Source: Pantoea wallisii (GTDB lineage Bacteria > Pseudomonadota > Gammaproteobacteria > Enterobacterales > Enterobacteriaceae). From it: a stretch of 64,000 bases of DNA. The position numbers and the translations under genes are program-made. A model generated the notes under the pieces. The model saw only the letters and a program-made list of their open reading frames with translations. It was not told where the DNA came from and made no database searches. The stretch lies in NCBI RefSeq assembly GCF_002095485.1, contig NZ_MLFS01000002.1, forward strand, positions 62,001-126,000. The letters are read 5' to 3'. Positions within the stretch are counted from its first letter, which is position 1. Each line of letters begins with the position of its first letter. This document shows positions 59,408 through 64,000 of the stretch, piece after piece.

Positions 59408-59683
59408 ATGTTTTGTGTGATCTATAGAAGCCCGCAACGCGAACAGACTTATCTTTATGTAGAAAAAAAAGACGATTTTTCGCGCGTTCCGGAGGAGTTG
59501 CTGCGTGGCTTTGGCAAACCGCAGCTTGCGATGGTGCTGTCGCTCGACAAGCGTGACAAGCTGGCTAACGCGGATATCAATAAAGTGAAGCAGGGTTTAA
59601 GCGAGCAGGGTTATTATTTGCAAATCCCACCGCCGGTCGAAAGTTTGCTCAACATTCACCTTGAACAGGGTAAAGAAGTTTAA
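59408..59683 (+). CDS. ycgL: YcgL domain protein (UPF0745)
   Basis: 91 residues, ATG at 59408 with a weak ribosome site. The YcgL fold is visible in [40 protein letters not shown] and [10 protein letters not shown]. Function is unknown. It is divergent from minC, an arrangement conserved in enterobacteria. Confidence 0.92.
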   Translation: MFCVIYRSPQREQTYLYVEKKDDFSRVPEELLRGFGKPQLAMVLSLDKRDKLANADINKVKQGLSEQGYYLQIPPPVESLLNIHLEQGKEV

Positions 59684-59949
59684 TTCAGATTCATCTGTAA
59701 AAATATATCCTGTAAATATAATCAGTGCTCTGCCATTAATTACTCGCCCGCATTAATTCTTATTGTGGGCAATTATCGCCAGCGAAAGTAGATAGCGTGG
59801 TGAACAAATAACGACTTTTGGCAATTTCCGTCACGCCGGTCGCGTTAAACCCGCTAATATATTCTTCCACAACCTGCCGCGTTCCGGCGGTTGTTCTGAC
59901 TTCCCGCCAGCCTTACTGGCATCAAACACAACTCAAGCAGGGGAATAGC

Positions 59950-60609
59950 ATGTATCAGCATCGTAACTGGCAGGGCGCTCTGTTGGACTATCCGATCAGC
60001 AAAGTGGTTTGCGTTGGCAGCAACTATGCGAAGCATATTAAGGAGATGGGCAGCGCCACGCCGGCAGAACCCGTGGTGTTCATTAAACCGGAAACGGCGG
60101 TCTGTGACCTGCGCCAGCCGCTGTCGATCCCGGCTAATTTCGGCGAGGTGCATCATGAAGTTGAGCTGGCGGTGCTGATTGGCGCCACCCTGAAGCAGGC
60201 AACGGAAGAGCACGTGGCCAAAGCGATTGCCGGTTATGGTGTGGCGCTGGATCTGACCCTGCGCGATCTGCAGGCGGGCTTTAAGAAGGCCGGTCAGCCG
60301 TGGGAGAGAGCCAAGAGCTTTGATAATGCCTGTCCGCTCTCCGGTTTTATCCCGGTGGCCGAGTTCAGCGGCGATCCGCAGGATACCGAGCTGAAGCTGG
60401 TGATTAACGGGGAAGTACGGCAGCAGGGCAGCACCGCCGATATGATCCATAAAATCCTGCCGCTGATTGCCTATATGAGCCAGTATTTCACCCTGCGCGC
60501 CGGTGACGTGATTCTGACCGGTACGCCGGAGGGCGTGGGCCCGCTGCGTTCAGGCGATAAGCTGGAGGTTTCTCTGGCGGGTCACGGTATTACCACGCGC
60601 GTGCTGTAA
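59950..60609 (+). CDS. ycgM: Fumarylacetoacetate hydrolase-family protein YcgM
   Basis: 219 residues as in E. coli, from ATG at 59950 after AGGGGAA. Family motifs of FAH-type acylpyruvate hydrolases / oxaloacetate tautomerases are present: [24 protein letters not shown] (metal-binding Glu residues), [14 protein letters not shown] and [13 protein letters not shown]. It may hydrolyse acylpyruvates or detoxify enol-oxaloacetate. ycgN follows 65 bases later. Confidence 0.93.
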   Translation: MYQHRNWQGALLDYPISKVVCVGSNYAKHIKEMGSATPAEPVVFIKPETAVCDLRQPLSIPANFGEVHHEVELAVLIGATLKQATEEHVAKAIAGYGVALDLTLRDLQAGFKKAGQPWERAKSFDNACPLSGFIPVAEFSGDPQDTELKLVINGEVRQQGSTADMIHKILPLIAYMSQYFTLRAGDVILTGTPEGVGPLRSGDKLEVSLAGHGITTRVL

Positions 60610-60674
60610 TACTTGCATCTCCGCACCTGAAGCTTTATAAGGTGCGGTTTTGTTGCACAACCCGGACCGCCACT

Positions 60675-61121
60675 ATGACCGAACAACCTTTCTGGCAGAC
60701 AAAACGCCTTGACCAAATGAACGACGCAGAGTGGGAATCGCTGTGTGACGGCTGCGGGCAGTGCTGTCTGAATAAGTTGCAGGATGCGGATACCGATGAG
60801 ATTTACTTCACTAACGTCGCCTGCAATCAGCTGAACATCAAGACCTGCCAGTGCCGTAACTATGAGCGCCGCTTTGAGTATGAAGAGGATTGCATCAAGC
60901 TGACGCGTGAGAATCTGACCACGTTTAACTGGCTGCCGCGCACCTGCGCATATCGCCTGTTAGGTGAAGGCAAGGGGTTGCCGCAGTGGCATCCGCTGAT
61001 TGCCGGTTCGAAGAGGGCGATGCATGCGCAGCGTATCTCGGTGCGCTTTATTGCGGTGCGCGAGAGTGAAGTGCGTGACTGGGAAGATCACATCATTGAC
61101 CGGCCGGATCGCAACGGCTGA
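60675..61121 (+). CDS. ycgN: YcgN family cysteine-cluster protein (UPF0260)
   Basis: 148 residues from ATG at 60675. The cysteine-rich signature CDGCGQCC is followed by [20 protein letters not shown] and later cysteines (EEDCIKL, RTCAYRL), a pattern of the YkgJ/CxxCxxCC zinc- or iron-binding family. Function is unknown. It follows ycgM, conserved with E. coli. Confidence 0.92.
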   Translation: MTEQPFWQTKRLDQMNDAEWESLCDGCGQCCLNKLQDADTDEIYFTNVACNQLNIKTCQCRNYERRFEYEEDCIKLTRENLTTFNWLPRTCAYRLLGEGKGLPQWHPLIAGSKRAMHAQRISVRFIAVRESEVRDWEDHIIDRPDRNG

Positions 61122-61122
61122 C

Positions 61123-61157
61123 AAAAAAACAGGCAGCTGCGGCTGCCTGTGTTGTTT
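61123..61157. terminator. Bidirectional terminator between ycgN and dsbB
   Basis: The stem ACAGGCAGC-TGCG-GCTGCCTGT is preceded by AAAAAAA and followed by a T-rich stretch, serving both convergent genes. Confidence 0.75.
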
Positions 61158-61161
61158 CTGC

Positions 61162-61692
61162 TTAGCGCCCGAACAGGTCGCGGCGTTTTGGCTTAAAGGG
61201 TTGGGCAATCACCACCAGCGCACCTACAAGCAGATAAGCGGCGAAGATAACGATCATCCACTGCGGCATGCTCCAGGTGAGGAAGGTCCAGCCACGCTCC
61301 GCGCAATCACCGCTGGCGACAAAGACCGAAGGCAGCCACTTATCCAGCGGCAGCCAGCTCGGGAAGCGGGCGGCGAAATCGCAGGTGACAAATGGGTTAG
61401 GGTGCAGCTGAATCATGGTGTGTTCATACGAGAGGCGTAACCCCTCGATCGCACTGTAGAGCCAGATCACTATCGCTACCCAGCGCAGTGGCGTTTTCGG
61501 GGCAATCGCACCGACGATGCCTGCGCCCATGACGCCAAAAAGGGCACAACGTTCGTAGATACACATCACGCAGGGTTTGAGCCCCATGACGTGTTGAAAG
61601 AACAGCGCAACCAGTTCAAAAGCGAGTGCAGTTAGCGCCAGTAATAACCAGGCACCGCGTCCACGCGAGCATTGATTCAAGTATCGCAACAT
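61162..61692 (-). CDS. dsbB: Disulfide bond formation protein DsbB
   Basis: DsbB reoxidises periplasmic DsbA and passes electrons to quinone. Four membrane helices; the first periplasmic loop has the CVMC pair (Cys41 and Cys44), and the second has Cys in FVTCDFA and SGDCAERGW. It has 176 residues, the E. coli length. In E. coli nhaB lies between dsbB and fadR; here it is absent. Confidence 0.95.
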   Translation of the reverse strand: MLRYLNQCSRGRGAWLLLALTALAFELVALFFQHVMGLKPCVMCIYERCALFGVMGAGIVGAIAPKTPLRWVAIVIWLYSAIEGLRLSYEHTMIQLHPNPFVTCDFAARFPSWLPLDKWLPSVFVASGDCAERGWTFLTWSMPQWMIVIFAAYLLVGALVVIAQPFKPKRRDLFGR

Positions 61693-62001
61693 ATTGCCTA
61701 TCCAGTAGCCATCAATGTCTGGCAGTGTAAACCAAAAGCGTACCCGTGCCAGCCTGGCAACGGGGAAAAATCATGTATAAAAATGACTTAACCCTGATCC
61801 AGGCCAATAAATGCCTGTGGATCGCACACGGCATCAAAAGTGTCGCGATAAGCGCAGCGCAGGTTATGGCATTTTCAGACCTATTGCCGCTGAATTTTGC
61901 GCCAGCGCGCGCTTTTAATCAGTTCGCAGGCTATTTCCGCTATATCCCCTCTGGTATGATGAGTATCATTACGACAAAGAAAGCAATGAGAAATAAATGC
62001 T
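61693..62001. other. dsbB-fadR intergenic region
   Basis: 309 bases with no supported gene. A 79-codon frame from ATG at 61773 has a fair ribosome site but runs into fadR and shows no recognisable product. A possible -10 box (TATGAT near 61957) lies before fadR. Confidence 0.45.
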
Positions 62002-62721
62002 ATGGTGATTAAGGCACAGAGCCCTGCAGGATTCGCTGAAGAGTACATAATTGAAAGCATCTGGAACAGCCGTTTTCCGCCAGGGTCGATCCTTCCTGCC
62101 GAACGTGAGCTTTCTGAACTGATTGGCGTGACCAGAACCACGCTGCGTGAAGTGCTGCAGCGCCTGGCGCGCGATGGCTGGCTGACCATTCAGCACGGTA
62201 AACCCACGCGCGTTAATGATTTCTGGGAAACGTCTGGCCTCAATATCCTTGAAACGCTCGCCCGCCTCGATCACGATAGCGTGCCGCAGCTGATTGATAA
62301 TCTGCTTTCGGTACGTACCAATATCTCCTCTATTTTTATCAGCCGTGCACTGCGTCACCATCCGGAAAAAGCCCGTGAGGTGCTGGAGAGTGCCCTGAGT
62401 GAACACGATCAGGCTGAAGCTTACACCGAGCTGGATTACCGCGTGTTTCGCGGTCTGGCCTTTGCGTCCGGCAATCCGATTTATGGCCTGATTCTGAACG
62501 GTCTGAAAGGGCTGTATACCCGTGTAGGCCGCCACTACTTCTCAAATCCGGAAGCCCGCGAAGTGGCGCGCACCTTCTATCGCCAGCTGGCCGATTTGTG
62601 CGGCCAGCAGCCGACGCAGGATCAGATCGTGGATTGCGTACGCGCGTATGGCCGTCGCAGCGGTGAGATCTGGCACAGCATGCAGAAGAGCATGCCGGAT
62701 GATTTAGGCAGTAAGCGCTGA
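62002..62721 (+). CDS. fadR: Fatty acid metabolism regulator FadR
   Basis: A GntR-family dual regulator: represses fad genes, activates fabA/fabB, and is released by long-chain acyl-CoA. The N-terminal winged HTH ([47 protein letters not shown]) and the C-terminal acyl-CoA-binding helical domain ([37 protein letters not shown]) are both clear. 239 residues, as in E. coli. Its likely target fadD is in this window. Confidence 0.96.
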   Translation: MVIKAQSPAGFAEEYIIESIWNSRFPPGSILPAERELSELIGVTRTTLREVLQRLARDGWLTIQHGKPTRVNDFWETSGLNILETLARLDHDSVPQLIDNLLSVRTNISSIFISRALRHHPEKAREVLESALSEHDQAEAYTELDYRVFRGLAFASGNPIYGLILNGLKGLYTRVGRHYFSNPEAREVARTFYRQLADLCGQQPTQDQIVDCVRAYGRRSGEIWHSMQKSMPDDLGSKR

Positions 62722-62775
62722 CATACTCTTCGCTGGACTCAACGTTACGACACAGCAACGCCGATGCTTGAAGGA

Positions 62776-62881
62776 AGAAGGCATGTTGCGCTAAGCCGGA
62801 CGTCACGCGGCAGGGATGCCGCGTGCCGAGGCTTGCAGGGATGCGGGTGTTGCCGTTCCGGGCGTGTGCAACATGCCTTCT
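62776..62881. repeat. Nested inverted-repeat element between fadR and ycgB
   Basis: Perfect 14-bp outer arms (AGAAGGCATGTTGC at 62776-62789 and GCAACATGCCTTCT at 62868-62881) enclose a perfect 9-bp hairpin, CACGCGGCA-GGGA-TGCCGCGTG (62804-62825), and a GC-rich remainder. No coding potential. It resembles a small dispersed palindromic element or a structured RNA. I saw no second copy in this window. Confidence 0.6.
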
Positions 62882-62955
62882 GACACAGTTGATAGCTTTC
62901 GCGGCGGTAATCCAGCAGGCTTTAAACTTGCTAATGAGTGTCGCTAGATTTGTAC

Positions 62956-62985
62956 ATAAAAAAACCGGACCTTACTGGTCCGGTT
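62956..62985 (-). terminator. Terminator after ycgB
   Basis: The stem AACCGGACC / GGTCCGGTT (62963-62971 and 62977-62985) is followed on the minus strand by a T run. Confidence 0.75.
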
Positions 62986-62989
62986 GTTG

Positions 62990-64000
62990 TTACAGCACCG
63001 AGCCCCGCACCGGACACCGGTCCAGCAGCTCTACGCTGCCATCCTCATTCTGCTGCTCCAGATTGACGTCAAAGCCCCACAGGCGGTGCACATGTTTCAG
63101 CACCTCACGGCGGCTCTTATCCAGTGGCGCACGCTGCTGCGGGACATAACGCAGCGTCAGCGAGCGATCGCCCCGCAGGTCAACGTTATAGACCTGAATA
63201 TTGGGCTCCAGATTACTCAGGTTATACTGCGCTGACAGCTGCTGGCGAATCGCACGATAACCGGCCTCATCATGAATCGCCGCAATCTCCAGATAGTTAT
63301 TGCGATCGTCATCCATCACCGTAAACAAACGGAAATCACGCATCACTTTGGGCGAGAGGAACTGGCTGATAAAGCTCTCATCTTTAAACTCGCGCATGGC
63401 GAAATGCAGCGTCTTCAGCCAGTCAGAACCGGCGATATCCGGGAACCAGTAACGATCCTCTTCCGTTGGCGACTGGCAGATACGCTTGATATCCTGGAAC
63501 ATCGCAAAGCCCAGCGCATAAGGGTTAATACCGTTATACCACTGGCTGTTATACGGCGGCTGGAACACCACGTTAGTGTGGCTATGCAAAAACTCCATCA
63601 TAAAGCGCTCAGACACTTTCCCCTCATCGTAGAGATGATTCAGGATGGTATAGTGCCAAAACGTTGCCCAGCCCTCGTTCATCACCTGCGTCTGTTTCTG
63701 CGGATAAAAATACTGGCTGACCTTACGCACAATGCGCAGGACTTCGCGCTGCCACGGCTCCAGCAGCGGCGCATTCTTCTCCATAAAGTACAGCAAATTC
63801 TCCTGAGGCTCTGATGGATAGCGCGCCGCTTCAACCTGAGCAAACTCTTTCTCTTTGCGCGGCAGGGTGCGCCACAGCGTATTCACCTGGCTCTGCAGAT
63901 ACTCCTCGCGACTTTTTTGACGCGCTTTCTCCTCCTGCAGCGAAATCTTTTGCGGGCGCTTATACCGATCCACGCCGTAGTTCATCAGCGCATGACAGGA
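62990..64000 (-). CDS. ycgB: SpoVR family protein YcgB (partial)
   Basis: The last roughly 336 residues of a large SpoVR-like cytoplasmic protein; the start lies beyond the window. The readable part includes SCHALMNYGVDRYKRP, the conserved histidine block MNEGWATFWHYTILNHLYDEG, NPYALGFAMFQDIKRIC and the C-terminal LVL. The family is widespread and linked to stress or starvation (RpoS-controlled in E. coli, sporulation in Bacillus), but its biochemical role is not known. It is convergent with fadR. Confidence 0.93.
   Translation of the reverse strand, partial: SCHALMNYGVDRYKRPQKISLQEEKARQKSREEYLQSQVNTLWRTLPRKEKEFAQVEAARYPSEPQENLLYFMEKNAPLLEPWQREVLRIVRKVSQYFYPQKQTQVMNEGWATFWHYTILNHLYDEGKVSERFMMEFLHSHTNVVFQPPYNSQWYNGINPYALGFAMFQDIKRICQSPTEEDRYWFPDIAGSDWLKTLHFAMREFKDESFISQFLSPKVMRDFRLFTVMDDDRNNYLEIAAIHDEAGYRAIRQQLSAQYNLSNLEPNIQVYNVDLRGDRSLTLRYVPQQRAPLDKSRREVLKHVHRLWGFDVNLEQQNEDGSVELLDRCPVRGSVL

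Noticed and set aside
61746-62012. 88-codon frame between dsbB and fadR
   Set aside because: It has a fair ribosome site at an inner ATG (61773), but overlaps the fadR start, has no recognisable sequence and covers the fadR promoter.
1-64000. CRISPR arrays, prophage, insertion sequences, tRNA or rRNA genes
   Set aside because: No regular repeat-spacer pattern, transposase, integrase, tRNA cloverleaf or rRNA sequence was seen.

Overview
The window is an ordinary chromosomal stretch from a member of the Enterobacterales, most likely Erwiniaceae (Pantoea/Erwinia-like). Nearly every gene has a recognisable Escherichia coli counterpart, often of identical length: HexR 289, Zwf 491, PurT 392, HolE 76, SdaA 454, YoaB 114, YcgM 219 and DsbB 176 residues. 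Much of the E. coli order is kept. It is not E. coli itself: edd, mntP, mgrB and nhaB are missing from their E. coli positions, rnd lies directly beside minCDE, and a set of small unrecognised genes sits between sdsR and pphA. I saw no phage, insertion sequence, CRISPR array, rRNA or tRNA.

Layout. 1-5.2 kb: end of ruvB, the zinc importer znuCB divergent from znuA across a Zur box, then mepM and lpxM (envelope). 5.3-12.4 kb: an MdfA-type efflux pump, then the central-carbon block pykA-hexR / zwf / eda, with HexR- and KdgR-like operators. 12.4-19.2 kb: purT with a PurR box, yebE, ptrB, exoX, holE and the copper-type trio yobA-yebZ-yebY. 19.2-22.8 kb: the sRNA SdsR, then an accessory patch of small secreted, lipoprotein and membrane genes plus a methyltransferase. 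22.8-33.5 kb: pphA, rsmF, letAB, msrC, proQ, prc, htpX. 33.5-40 kb: yebQ, kdgR, yobH, yebO, a metallo-beta-lactamase-fold protein, yobF, cspC, rlmA, yobD. 40-48 kb: the mannose PTS manXYZ, yoaE, a PdeD-like EAL protein, sdaA. 48-57.4 kb: nudL, pabB, yoaH, yoaB, yoaA, tsaB, yeaY, fadD, rnd. 57.4-64 kb: minCDE, ycgLMN, dsbB, fadR and the 3' part of ycgB.

Regulators and targets occur together: hexR with zwf and pykA, kdgR with a candidate KdgR site before eda, fadR with a strong FadR-like site before fadD. The window is also rich in envelope homeostasis functions (MepM, LpxM, LetAB, Prc, HtpX, DsbB).

The most striking anomaly is four genes (znuB, znuC, proQ and the pdeD-like gene), each broken by a one-base change in a C/G homopolymer while both halves stay conserved. 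This looks more like residual sequencing error than gene decay, but it needs read-level checking. Other items worth a look are a yobF gene with an in-frame stop where E. coli has Tyr25, a nested inverted-repeat element between fadR and ycgB, and three unlisted micro-ORFs with good ribosome binding sites. I did not find a convincing new multi-gene system.
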